64,000 bases of DNA from Batillaria attramentaria (Eukaryota; Mollusca; Gastropoda; Batillariidae), in the NCBI GenBank assembly GCA_018292915.2, contig JACVVK020000035.1, forward strand, positions 1,192,501-1,256,500, given 5' to 3'. The translations under genes were made by a program, and so were the position numbers. The first letter of the stretch is position 1. Each line of letters opens with the position of its first letter. The notes beneath the pieces are model-generated. The model was given only the letters and a program-made list of their open reading frames with translations, made no database searches and was not told the DNA's origin. Shown here in pieces: positions 1-11,679 of the stretch.

Positions 1-153
1 GCTGAAGTGACGATTTTTAAGTTTAGCTGATGTTAAACTTTTGCCACCCTCATGTTTTACATCATACACGAGAAATAATGGTTACCTGCTGGGAAGGGGG
101 GGCGGAGGGGAGGGGAGAGGTTGTAACATAAGCAAGGTTTCCCCAAACACATA

Positions 154-173
154 TGCATTTCGCTTAAATACCC
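154..173 (+). promoter_or_regulatory. Core promoter of gene A (TATA-like TTAAATA)
   Basis: The 20-base string TGCATTTCGCTTAAATACCC occurs here and again, identical, upstream of gene B. TTAAATA lies 78 bases before the gene A start codon, so transcription probably starts near position 195 and leaves a leader of about 50 bases. Identity of this block in otherwise diverged flanks suggests a conserved promoter. Confidence 0.6.
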
Positions 174-247
174 CGAACGTACAGTCCGGTCGACATACCA
201 GTTGACGAAGAGTTACATGACGAGAACAGCTTGTCAAGATTCTCATC

Positions 248-2135
248 ATGCAGCCAACACTGACAGGTTAGAGACCTTGCTTTGGAAGATTTTGCGATTC
301 AATGTAATGCGGTAATTTTGTGTAAGCCGTCACTCACACAGAACAAAATGCATTTGAAAATGAGACAGATCTTTGTATACAGCGGTTCTGGTGCTTGATA
401 ATCTGAACAGGAATGACAATTTAAAAACAACAACAACAACAACAACAACAACAAAAAACCGTATCAGCCTTCATTTGTTAAAATTGAAACATTTATTGTA
501 GAAGTAGTGATGATGACGATGATGATAATGATGATGATGGAAGACATCGAAGTAGTACAATGCCAACGTAACTTCTGAAAAATCTTTACCATCGAGGGCC
601 GCGATTTTGGGTTTCTCAGTTAGCCGCGAATTAGCGTTTGCTGCTTGCGCGGCGTCCCTAACTAACTAACTAACTAACTTGGGTTTCTCAGATCGTTGTC
701 TTCCGTAGGTTCTGCTCTGACACGCTTGTACGTCCACTTTTGGAGCACTGATGAATTTCTTTTCACTTCGCTCAAGCTTGCTTGCTAAAAACGTGTGCTT
801 CAATAACGATGGAGATACTCATGATCAGGACACTCTTATTATCATTTTAACTCAATTCCTAGCAAGTCAGTTGGGGGTTCTACGCCAGTGCCCTCACAAA
901 AAAAAAAAAAAAATCTTTTTTTTTAGTCTGCATGGATTTAAATTTGGGTTGGTCTGCTTTGGAAATGTTCAGCCCACAAAATTAGAAAAATAAATGCAAT
1001 TCTAAATTCCGAAACTTAAATAGCTGAGCTGACCCTTCGCTTCACGTGATTGTAATGTGTTTATGTCCAGTGTGTGAGAGAATGTGTGTGATTCACGTGA
1101 GCGTGCGTGTGGGGTTCAGTTCGCGGCGTTTTGAGCCGATTCATGAAGTTAGGTAAAGCGCCTAAACAATACTCATTATTATTATTATTATTATTGGTCG
1201 GAGTGTTTCACTTTTATTATACTCGTGTTGGCAGCAATAAGAGTCGTTCAGGAACCGTAAATCTTGCCTGTTTTTCGAAAACCGAAAAAGAGTCAAGAAC
1301 GTGGGATACTCGTTCGCGGTACGAAATGTGTTGATTATCATAATTTATATATTTCCGTCTGGTAACACTGGAACAAAACGAGAACGAAATCAAAATCGTT
1401 GGTGCTGTGTGGACTTTGCGTTTTTGCCTTCAACGATCAGCCATTCGCTCATTTTCTCTGTTTGTCTCTATCAGCGTTGGCAGTGGTGGCATTAGCTGTG
1501 TGTCTGCCTCCAACTCCTGCTCAGGGCACACACACGCCCCAAACATGCGAGATGATGACAGGAACAGTGAACAAAGGAGACAAGCAACGGTGGCTGTGGA
1601 GGACTGAATGGCCTCCTGCTTCCCTTGGAAAACTGAAGAAATCGATCAAGAATGTCGAGAAGCAAGTTAAGGTAAATGGTTATACACTTGCGATCATTTT
1701 GGATCACCTAGACATATTTTCGGGTCATGCAATAGCCTTAACTCTTCAGAGCCCGGGCGCCAACACCCCCCTGCCCACCATGTAATAAGGCTGATTAAAA
1801 AGAACAAGCCACTGCATACCAGTAGGAGCCACTTCAAGCCACTACTACGCAAGGTGTGGGCCTTCTCGCTAGGCGTGAGACTGTTGCAAATTGCGCAATG
1901 GCTTCCAGTGGCTCCCAGTGGCTTCGAGTGGCTTCTAAGATTTCAAGTAAAAATGTGTTTATTGCATGGGATTTTAAAGAGATATCTAGAGAGACTGTGT
2001 AACAGGTTTGACAGGATTAATAGCATGTAAACAAATTATTGGAAATATTGCCGGAAAAGACAGTTTTCCCTCGTGTGATGAATGATGTTTGCGTATGTGT
2101 GCAGAACTGGAACAAACCTGATGAAGACCCAACGG

Positions 2136-2171
<36 letters not shown>

Positions 2172-2405
2172 TTAAATTTGTTCATGTAGATGTTAGCAAG
2201 GACAGGTTTGCAATTTGGGCCTGCGCGCCTATAACCTCTTTCCTTGGAAAATAAAGTCAGTCAGTCAGTCAGTCAGTCTCTTTCTCTCTCTCTCTCTCTC
2301 TCTCTGTGGACTCCCTCATCTGTTGAGTTTTACTCCTTTAGACAATTGCAATCACAACGGGAATGATAGGTTCTGTTATCCCTTTAAATATTCACTTGAA
2401 CTGGC

Positions 2406-2473
<68 letters not shown>

Positions 2474-3718
2474 GAGTACCAAAACTTCCTAAAAGATCTC
2501 CGTTACTTTCAGAATCACGAAAAATGCTCCGGAGTGTTCAAACCACCAAACGAGGACTGCTCCAGCTACGCAGAATGTCGCCGGGACGCCATTTCACGGA
2601 CAGCCCTTCTTCTGTGCCCGCTTCAGGCTGTGGAAAAGAGCATCGAGGAAAACTTCGACAAGAAAACAGCATCCCGTGTAAAAGGTGTCCGCAGAAAACT
2701 GTCTAAAATGCTGAAGAGAGCCAGCAAGGACTGCAAGGCGAAATCTGCTGGTGATGAAGGGTTCTGCAAGTGCAAGCTAGACGCAGACGTCGACTGGAAG
2801 GAATGTGAGGAATACATGAAAGCCAAGAACTTGACCTCGAAGGACATGGCGATGATCGTGACAGAGAAGCTGAAGGACCTGCTTGGTTATGAGTGGAGGT
2901 GGGGGGTCGACTGGCACGACCTGCATCTGTCAACACTACGGCGACAGTGCTCTGACTTTAAGAAAGAAGCACAAAAAACGGTAAGTATTTTAGTCATTCG
3001 TGCACGTAACGCTTTTGATATTTTATTAATATCCCACACTGGGTATAACCTGGTGGTTTGAAGGTGTCCCGTGAGACAGCGATTTAGGAAGGATATGCGG
3101 TCGGCGAAATCTGATAATATAGTTTTTCCTGCAGAAAAAAATGACGTTAACATATTTATGGGTTTTTAGGCAGAAAAACGATTGTCGATTTTTTTCTACA
3201 CAAAACCATTTTTTCTTCAGAAACGTATCATTTTTAAACCCGTTTTTCCTATAAAAAACAAAAAACAAAAACAAACGAAAAACCAGGATTGTCTAATTTT
3301 CTTCTGGAAAAAAAAAACTTTTGTCAGATTTCGCAAACCATTTAGCCTCTCATTGTAAGTCGCTGTCCCATCTGACACCTTCAAACCACCACGTTACACC
3401 CCGTGTTCAATGGGTACATCTGGTTCGGCTGGGTTAATTCTGAAACTGTAGCACGCACTGAATCCCAAAACCCCTGAAAGAAATTTGGCTGGTGGCTTTT
3501 CAGTGGAGGTTAAGTTGTTTTCCAGCAAATGCGGGTGCTCTCAACTGGATTCGAACCTATGATCTGAGTATTCACAGGCTCTACTAGCTATGTTTCCCCG
3601 CCCCCCACCCCCTCCAATCCCCCCCCCCCCCCCCCCACCTCCGACCAAACTCATTTATTTCTCTTATTTTTCAGAAATACGACAGCAACTCTGAGGAAGA
3701 CAGCAAGGCAAGACTACG

Positions 3719-3802
<84 letters not shown>

Positions 3803-4686
3803 TCTCTTATGGTGTGTACTGTGTTTATGGTGTAGTACTGATTCCAATAAAAGCAGAGTTTGTTCTATTTTGTTCGTTTTTTCCCAAAAAGTTGTTTGTA
3901 TGTTCGTTTGTTTGTTTTTCAATGTTGACAATCAAACCGCCGAAGCAAAATCAACGTCAAAATCAATCTAACTTTCTTTCATTTATGGAAACAGTAAAGT
4001 ATAAGTATTTCTTTGGTTGATTTTCATTACCATCATGACATTTATTGTAATCTAGTGTGTGTAATCATTTGGTTTCTATTTCACAGCTGAGTAAAAACAA
4101 GCATTGCAAGAAGCTCTTCAAGAAACCGAACTACTGCTGCAAAAGCTACTCACACTGCAAACAAGACGTGGCCAGGCGACTTCAGCTCTTCGTGAAACCC
4201 CTGGAGGTTTTCAAGAATGGCACCACAAAGGACAAACTCGTAGAGCATCTGGCCAGAGTCGTTGGGTCTGTGGAGGACTTTGTGAAGAACGTGACGAAGG
4301 GCCAGTGCCAGCGAGGAGACGGAAGCAAAAAAGTCAAAAACCCAAAACCGTGCAAAACGAAGGACGACAAAAAGTGCTGGAAATTCGTGGAAACGTTGAG
4401 CAGAGAAAATTACACAGTGTTCCTTCAGGAGACGGCTCTGTTCATGGACAAGCTGGAAGAGTATGTGCAGCTCGTCGACCTGAGCGTACCCAAACAGCTT
4501 TGTCTGGCTAAACAGGATAAAGCGGAGTCCTGCGGTAAAAAGAAGCCAAAACCAGGGCGGGAAACGACGACAAAAGACAAGAAAGGCAAGAAGCAAAGGA
4601 AGAACAACCCTAGCAAAAGAAGGAACAGGAACCAGAGGAAACGTAAAAGGAGAGAAGAGGGGACAAAGAAGAGACACAAAGTCTGA
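248..4686 (+). CDS. Gene A: secreted protein with two tandem cysteine/helix modules and a basic tail
   Basis: Six exons by splice signals: 248-266, 1475-1671, 2105-2134, 2513-2980, 3675-3707 and 4087-4686, giving about 448 residues. Intron 1 is phase 1, the others phase 0; intron 5 starts with GC (AAG|GCAAGA). Residues 1-24 are a signal peptide formed only by joining exons 1 and 2. Module 1 has W46, W48, W52 and a basic helix to residue 72, linker 73-82, then C87-x10-C98-x5-C104 and helical sequence to about 207. Module 2 repeats it: W210, W212, W216, linker 239-249, C256-x10-C267-x5-C273. N-glycosylation sites include NLT, NGT, NVT and NYT. Residues 400-448 are extremely Lys/Arg-rich. Exon coding quality and paralogy with B and C make the model strong. 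Family not recognised; a helical cytokine-like ligand is inferred only from architecture. Confidence 0.9.
959..1195 (+). repeat. Interspersed repeat R1 (copy in gene A intron 1)
   Basis: It starts with TTCAGCCCAC and AAATAAATGCAATTCTAAAT, passes GAGCCGATTCATGA and ends in a TTA microsatellite. Related copies are at 42718-42960 (+) and 62290-62535 (-), with a fragment at 40564-40640 (-). The microsatellite tail suggests a retroposon; no coding sequence is seen. Confidence 0.65.
1217..1335 (+). repeat. Interspersed repeat R2 (copy 1)
   Basis: The block containing GGAACCGTAAATCTTGCCTG and ACCGAAAAAGAG recurs at 35695-35855 and 63350-63515 in the same orientation. It is dispersed and non-coding. 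Confidence 0.6.
1806..1951. repeat. Foldback repeat F1 (degenerate copy, gene A intron 2)
   Basis: Contains AGCCACTTCAAGCCACTACT and, inverted 3' of it, diverged GTGGCTTCGAGTGGCTTCT. Better copies are at 6163-6320, 10068-10245, 16335-16510 and 37790-37935. The arms can pair as a hairpin. Confidence 0.6.
2141..2471. repeat. Microsatellites in gene A intron 3: (CT)n, (CAGT)n, (CT)n, (CA)n
   Basis: The intron begins at the donor with GTAAATCTCTCTCT and later carries a CAGT run, a second CT run and about 60 bases of CA just before exon 4. Gene B intron 3 has the same donor-proximal CT run and a CA run before its exon 4. Confidence 0.9.
3035..3405. mobile_element. Foldback/MITE-like element in gene A intron 4
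   Basis: Two inverted arms of about 46 bases, at 3036-3085 and 3360-3405, both contain GTGGTTTGAAGGTGTC (or its complement) and flank an AT-rich core. No transposase is present, so this is a non-autonomous element. Target duplication is unclear. Confidence 0.6.
3721..3802. repeat. (CT)n(CA)n microsatellite, gene A intron 5
   Basis: About 30 bases of CT directly followed by about 50 bases of CA, starting 14 bases after the GC donor of intron 5. Confidence 0.95.
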
Positions 4687-5813
4687 AGACAGTCGACCAC
4701 AGGAGCTGGAAGACAATCGACCAAAGGAGCAAAAAGTGAGGTCAGACAGAAGCAGACAGGAAAATGGATACAGGATGGATAATGAAACAGACAAGTGGGG
4801 TTACGGGAAGGGGGAGGAGTGGGGGGGGGGGTAAGGAAGGGGAGCGGGGGAGAGATAGACTGACACTGTAAACAACAAAGAAAGACAGACCAACTTAGTG
4901 CTCAAGATTGGAAGTGAAAACTACTGGTTGGCATAGATGACGATAAACACGACTTCAGTGATGTCGACTGTGTTTGATCATGATGATGATGATGATGAGA
5001 TACTGTGACTAAAACGTGTATTTTATAATGCAGCGTCGTCTGATTGTAACAGCCAGCCTGTCTTCGCACAATTTAAATTTCAATACTTTTTTTCACACAA
5101 AAAAATCAAAGGCAGTTTTGTGTGTCATACTTTTAGCTATTAGCCACATAGCACATTTCTTGTTTGTAGGTCAGTAGGGATTTGTTTTTCAGAGAATCCT
5201 CATACTTACTTTTCAAGCAGTCTCACTTCTGGTACTCGAGTATCTAGTCAACTGATCTGCACTCCCGGTGAAGGTTGTTACAGTTATCTTTACTTAGAAC
5301 ATCCCATGTTAGAATAGTGCTTCATTCTCCACTAACACTGACGCGACACTGAACATATTGTTTATCGTGTCCCCCCGCACCCCACTGTTTGGCATGGGAT
5401 GACAACCACAAAAACAAAACATCAAATGAAAGCTCTCATCACGCAGATGGAAAGGCATGTATATTTACTGAGGCAGATGTGAGTACTTTTCCAGCAGAGG
5501 CAAGATAAAAAGCCCTAAATACCATACATGAAGCTGGGCTGCTAAAATCCTGTGTAGTTACTGTTTTATGTTTTTTATGACCACCACACCCTAATTTCCC
5601 CTAAGGGGATAATAAAGATTTATTGAATTTAATTTAATTGATTGATTTAATTAAAACATTTGCTGCTTCCGAAAGGGCACTTCCTGGTACATCTTTCCTA
5701 TGCCGATTAACTCTAAAAAGCCTATGCAAAAATCTTCACATCACTAGAAGACCACATCCTGGTTCATCTTTCCTATGCCGGTTAACTCTTAACCCTTTCG
5801 CTTCCACCGTCGC

Positions 5814-5912
5814 AATTTTGTTTACTACTTTATTGTCCTCTTCGGGAAATTCTGGTTACTTCCCCCGGGGGAAGCGCGTCGCCGTGGTGCAGCGCCACCC
5901 AATACCTATCCA
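5814..5912 (-). repeat. SINE-C 3' fragment
   Basis: Matches, on the minus strand, the 3' half of the fuller SINE-C at 58268-58545: TACTTTATTGTCC, a GGGAA block, and CGCCACCCAATACCTATCC at the other end. Confidence 0.55.
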
Positions 5913-6162
5913 TTTTTTTTCTTCTTTTCTTTTTTTACAATTTTCGCAATTTTTGCAAAATTTTATGATTGACACCCGTAGCCCCATTGTGTAGATGAAA
6001 ATCCAGTCACTCGAAACGTCCAAGAAAGCTCTCCACTGGCAGGGCAAGTTTCTCTTCCTTGTTAACACCGTCTGGTTTGAAGGGATGCTATCTATGAGTG
6101 ACACATAATGTGTGTGGCAGTGAAAGGGTTAAAAGCCTATGCAAAAATCGCATTTTCATTTA

Positions 6163-6320
6163 AAATCTTAAGATCACTAGAAGCCAGTTCAAACCACTAT
6201 TAGGCAATCTGCGGCGGTCATGCGCCTAGCGGGAAGACCCAAGCGTTGCGTAATAGTGGCTTGAAGTGGTTTCTACTGGTGTGCAGTGGCTTGTTCCTTT
6301 TAACAAGTGTTAGCGTAGAG
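6163..6320. repeat. Foldback repeat F1
   Basis: Left arm AGCCAGTTCAAACCACTATT and right arm TTGCGTAATAGTGGCTTGAA are near reverse complements around a GC-rich centre, so the transcript or single strand could form a hairpin. Confidence 0.7.
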
Positions 6321-7008
6321 CGGGCAGGGTGTGGTTGGGCCCCGGCTTGAAGAGTCAAAGTAATATTGAAACACTTTCAGCCGCACGTGCAAAACGTTGC
6401 CAAGTAAGCACATCTGTGTAGCTGAAGGATTTTTAAGGATATTGCAAAATTGATATCACGATTAACCCTTTCACTGCCAGACGCGATTCGGTTCACTCAG
6501 GGATAGCATCGCTTCACGTCACCCTGCTGCAAACAGGATCAAAACCTATACTGCATCGAGAACCACCCCCCCCCCTCCCCCCAACTACTGGAAAGTCTAG
6601 ATTTACCATTTTTACCTAATTTGACAGAGGGGCTTCTGGTGCGAGTCATGAAATGCTGAAACGGCGGCAGCGAAAGGGTTGAAAACGCCTACCCAAGTCA
6701 TTGTATGTGCTGTGCACATTTTATTGGGAATTTCATCCATCTTACGTGTCTTAAAGACATATTGCTAACTGTAACTACCGCGCATAAGCATGTGTGTAAC
6801 TTTGTGCACATTTGAAAAGGCGAGGTAAGCCTGATGTGTATGTCTTATAGACACTTTCCAATGAAATCCTACATACATCTTCGTTTATGTGTTGTGGATG
6901 TTCCAATATGAGATGTTTCCCTGTTTTGTATGTTTTATCAACAGCAATAAAAAATGTGTATTTTGAATTTTTTGACAGTTTTATGCAAATCATAACGATG
7001 CATCCGAT

Positions 7009-7011
<3 letters not shown>

Positions 7012-7082
<71 letters not shown>

Positions 7083-7117
7083 CTTCAACAATAAACTGTT
7101 CGAGTTCGAGTTCGAGT

Positions 7118-7206
<89 letters not shown>
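7012..7206. repeat. Compound (CT)n(CA)n microsatellite array
   Basis: Two successive CT then CA tracts separated by a short stretch with GAGTTC repeats. Long open frames predicted here in several frames are artefacts of the dinucleotides. Confidence 0.95.
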
Positions 7207-7208
<2 letters not shown>

Positions 7209-7666
7209 TACATATTTACCTGACACTCAACGCAACAATTCACAATAATTTTGTGCAATGAGACACTCAATTTCTTTTTTTAAATCGAAGTTCTGTAAAT
7301 GACAAACACAACCCATTCACACTCACGCAAAGTAATTACAATACTGTCGTGACTGTTATAATGTATTTCACAATCATTTCTGGAAAGTTGTTTTACCCCA
7401 CAAACTTTATCACAGACTTTTCGTGTGTGGACGAAAACTGTGTTTCTGTGAACCGGTAGAATCAGCATAAGTCTGGACAAAACAATAATAATAATAATAA
7501 TATGGGTATTTAAGGAACGCCCTCCCTCTCGCGGGGAGCTCAGGGCGCCTTACAATGAACACACTCTCAATCACCCAGAAACGCACACAACATGCCTCCA
7601 CGCATACATTTAACTAAAAACACATGATGTGCAGCATCATAAAGGGGCTGTCCCTGCCTTCTACAC

Positions 7667-7667
7667 G

Positions 7668-7739
<72 letters not shown>
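7667..7739. repeat. (CA)n microsatellite
   Basis: About 70 bases of nearly pure CA. Confidence 0.95.
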
Positions 7740-7741
<2 letters not shown>

Positions 7742-8473
7742 AAAACGCGGGCACAAAAAAAATCAGTTAGCCTATCTCTCGTGTCGAAGCATTTCATTCA
7801 GTGTGTGGGGAAAAAAAGACCTAAATTATTTTTTTTTACAACAAGCTAGTTGATTGTTTTCTATTTCCTCATTCTGACCGCTTCTAAACTTGGCGCTCGT
7901 AGTTGTGAAACCTTGCCAGCACCCCCAGTACAGTAGTCAACATGAAATTGACCTATGCAGAAACTCTGGTTTCCTCGAAGTGTCCGGACCAAGACTGGCC
8001 AATCAGAGAAGAGAAATTGGTCGTGACAGTCCACGTCTTGACAAAGGGGTCTGTCTTTCACTGTTCTTAAATTTAGAGTGTGAGTCGCTGGAAAAACAAA
8101 AGCAAATTAAGCATGGTTCCCCACGAACTGGGAGTTGGACTCCCAGTGGGGAAAAAAATTAAACAAAACATGTCTTGTCCGAAGTCTTTGAGAACTGCGT
8201 TTGTAATGCTCTTGTCGTTTGGCAAAAGGGTTTAAACGCTTTTCGAACCCATAGAGCTTAGGTATTTTAACCAAATGAAGTTAACTTCGTGACACTTGAA
8301 ATCATTTGAGAGAAGTGACTTGTCTCATCTGTCGGAAATAAAGAAATAAAAAGCAGAAAATCTAAGAAACAAAACTATTGTTGGAAATGAAGCAATTTGA
8401 AACTTTGTTTCCTTTTTAATCATCTTTAAGTGACACAATTAAGGCTTTTTTTTTTATCTTCCCCTTTGATAAG

Positions 8474-8493
8474 TGCATTTCGCTTAAATACCC
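8474..8493 (+). promoter_or_regulatory. Core promoter of gene B (TATA-like TTAAATA)
   Basis: Identical over 20 bases to the gene A element. TTAAATA ends 67 bases before the gene B start codon. The leader downstream also resembles gene A near AGCAGCTT, as expected of duplicated genes. Confidence 0.6.
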
Positions 8494-8556
8494 GCTCTCA
8501 AAGAACACTAGACAGACGCTCAAACACACTCAAGACGGAAGCAGCTTCACAAAGAT

Positions 8557-10377
8557 ATGACCATGTTCCAAGGTGAGAGGACTGACTTACATGAGTTACT
8601 GGCTGAAAATCTAAGCAGTCGTTAAGACATGATTTTTATTTCATTTGTGATTTAGGCTTGCGCGGCGTTAAGCCTCAAAAACTCACTCACTCACTCACTC
8701 ACTCATTTGTGATTGAAAGCACACCAAAGACCTGACAACCCCCAGTTTTCTCCGCCTCTTTAGTGTTCGACGGTTGAGCGAAGATGAAGATTTTCGAACA
8801 AACGATGCACGTGTGTCGCTCAGTTAATGGCTGTTTAAGACATAACTTCAGTTGTTACATATCCCATCATTTTGTTTAGCTTAGCTTTTGTTCAGTTCAG
8901 TTCTGTTCAGTTCAGTTCAGTTCAGTACAGTTTAGTTAAGTAAAATTAAGTGTAGTGTAGTGTAGTGTAGTGTAGTGTAGTGTAGTGTAGTGTAGTGTAG
9001 TGTAGTGTAGTGTAGTGTAGTGTAGTGTAGTGTAGTGCAAAACCAAGCAACCTCAGACAGAAGCACATAAACGGATAAATAGGACATCGACTATTGGAAG
9101 TCAAGTGTTTTTCTCGACAAGATAATATTTCGAAATAACAGAAAAATACGATCGGAGCTCTCACCAAGTAATTTACTCTCTCACTCACTCACTTTTTTAC
9201 TCTCAGTGTGGGTGCTAGTGACGCTAGCGGTGTGTCTACCGGTATCTCCTGCCCATGGCAAACGCAATGCCCCTGATGGCAAATGCAATGCCCCTAAAGG
9301 CGAGGTGACAAGCGGCGGAGACAAGCGGGACTGGATGACGGACTGGCCACCAGACCCCCTCAAGAAACTTCAGAACAAGATTCAGAAACTCGAGAAAACA
9401 ATGCAGGTACCAAAAAAAAAAACAAAAAAAAAAAATTACATGCGATTTACTTGGAAACCTGAAGCCCCAGAGCGTTGTTAGATATTCAGGCATGGTGTTT
9501 TGGTTTAAACAAGTTATTGCAATACAAATAAAAGCGACATAAAAGGGACAGAAACCACTTAACTTTCACAAAGGACGGCACAGGTCAACGTTTCGGCTTT
9601 CGCCTTCTTTTGGGCCCTTTTCTTTACGCCCTGAAGAAGGCGAAAGCCGAAACGTTGACCTGTGCCGTCCTTTGTGAAAGTTAAGTGGTTTCTGTCCCTG
9701 GTTTTATGTCGCTTTTATTTGCTTAACTTGTGACCACTTTGCTGTCATTACCGTTTCCTTTTCTATTGCAATACAGGTTGTAGAAACGTAACAGTTAATG
9801 AACATGAACAAGCACAACTTATGGTAATGGTTCAGGGTATGGTGTTATGTATTGCGCCAGTTTGTAACAGGAATACTATCACAAGTAATACTATTGTAGG
9901 AAGTGCATGCTATATACTATACTATAACAAGTGTGTTGTTGGTGCAGAACCGAGTAATATTCTTCATTTTCAAACAAAACAAAAAATAGAAAATGGACAA
10001 TGAGGGCTTTGTCCATAATGTAATACAGTCTTTGTTTATATAACTCTTCAAAACCCATTGCAATTTTACTTGAAATCTTCAGATTACTACCAGCCACTTC
10101 AAGCCACTATTATGCAATCTACAGCGGTCTCGGGCCTGGCGGAAGAAGGCCCATGCCTTGCGTAATAGTGGCTTGAAGTGGCTCCTACTTGTGCGCTGCC
10201 GCTTGTTCTTTTTAAAAAGTCTTATCATATAGGGATTTTCGGGCTCGAGCTGTTAAGAGTTTTACGTACTTGCAGAAAAGGGAAAGCCAAGAGCAAGACG
10301 CTGAGCAAGACCTAACGGTAAATCTCTCTCTCTCTCTCTCGTACTTATCTGTCAAAACTTTTACCGATAAATAAAGT

Positions 10378-10425
<48 letters not shown>

Positions 10426-10606
10426 TCTCTCCTTATGTGCGTAAACCGAGGGGTTTTCATTTTATTTATTTATTTATTGGTTGGTTGATTTAATTCAAAT
10501 TCAATTTAAATTTCAAGTCAAATACTTGTCTGGTTTGAAAGGTAACATCTAAAACAGAAAATTGTCTTCAGATTCATTATATATTGATTTTAGTGGTGCG
10601 CACGCG

Positions 10607-10685
<79 letters not shown>

Positions 10686-11620
10686 CTTCAACGTTGACAC
10701 GGGGAGCTACATATGATATAACATCCCTCCTTCTCTACCTCCTATTCATCATTATCTTCTTCTTCTTCTCACATTGCATTGTGACGTTCCAGACGCCAGG
10801 AAAGTGCGCGGCAATATTCAAAGAGCCTGACTTCAGCTGCAAGAACTACGCCGAATGCAGAGGCGACGCCATTTCACGGGCTGCTCTCTTACTAGGTCCA
10901 CTCAAAAGCGTGGAGAAAGACGTGAAGCAGGAGCAAAGACGGGCCGCTAAGCACGTGAAGAAAGTCTACCAAAAGTTGAACCGACTGCTGAAAGATTCCA
11001 GCAAGCAGTGCAGGGAGAAATGCACCAAAGGCAAGAAACGTTGCAAGTTCAACAGCGAGACAAGCCCAAACTGGGAAGACTGCAAAGCACGCCTGACCGA
11101 GCTGGGTTTTAGCCCAGCGAACATCACTATGGTTCTGACAGCAAAACTGAAACATGTACTTTCCTCTCAAGAGCCTGTCTCAGACACGGGGAAAAGCCTG
11201 ATAGATATGCAGACTGACACAGTTGACGAGAAATGGGTGTGGGGGACTGACTGGAATCGCTGGCTCGTCCACGCGCTACAACAGCAATTGTCAACTTTGA
11301 TAAAGGAAGTACGGAAGGTAAGATGAGTTCCTTTTATGTTCAGTTTTTACTTGTTCTCTGCCCTACTGAACCTTGTGTTCTGCCGACAAATAACTTCTGA
11401 TTGTGCGTTTTCCTGATTTGTATTTAGTTCTACTGACTTTTGACAAGTCGGTAACAATATACATTGTATTCTGGGGGAAGTTACTTTGTTACGTTTTTTG
11501 ATTCCCTTCCGAAGGTACGTTTGTTTGTTTGCTGTTGTTGTTGCTGTTGCTGGTTTTTTTTTTAATACATAGCTTTTATGGAGCGCTCCTATCCAACTTC
11601 CAAGGACTCGCTGCGCTTAA

Positions 11621-11679
<59 letters not shown>

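Larger units (their letters stand above)
4687..8473. other. Spacer between genes A and B
   Basis: No supported exon. It holds the gene A 3' region (an AATAAA at 5611-5616 lies inside a repeat tail), a SINE-C fragment (5814-5912), foldback F1 (6163-6320), and CT/CA arrays at 7012-7206 and 7667-7739. Open frames here are short or come from microsatellites. Confidence 0.7.

Noticed and set aside
4150..4794. 214-codon antisense frame opposite gene A exon 6
   Set aside because: Shadow of a Lys/Arg-rich coding exon; no splice or start context and no paralogue in B or C.
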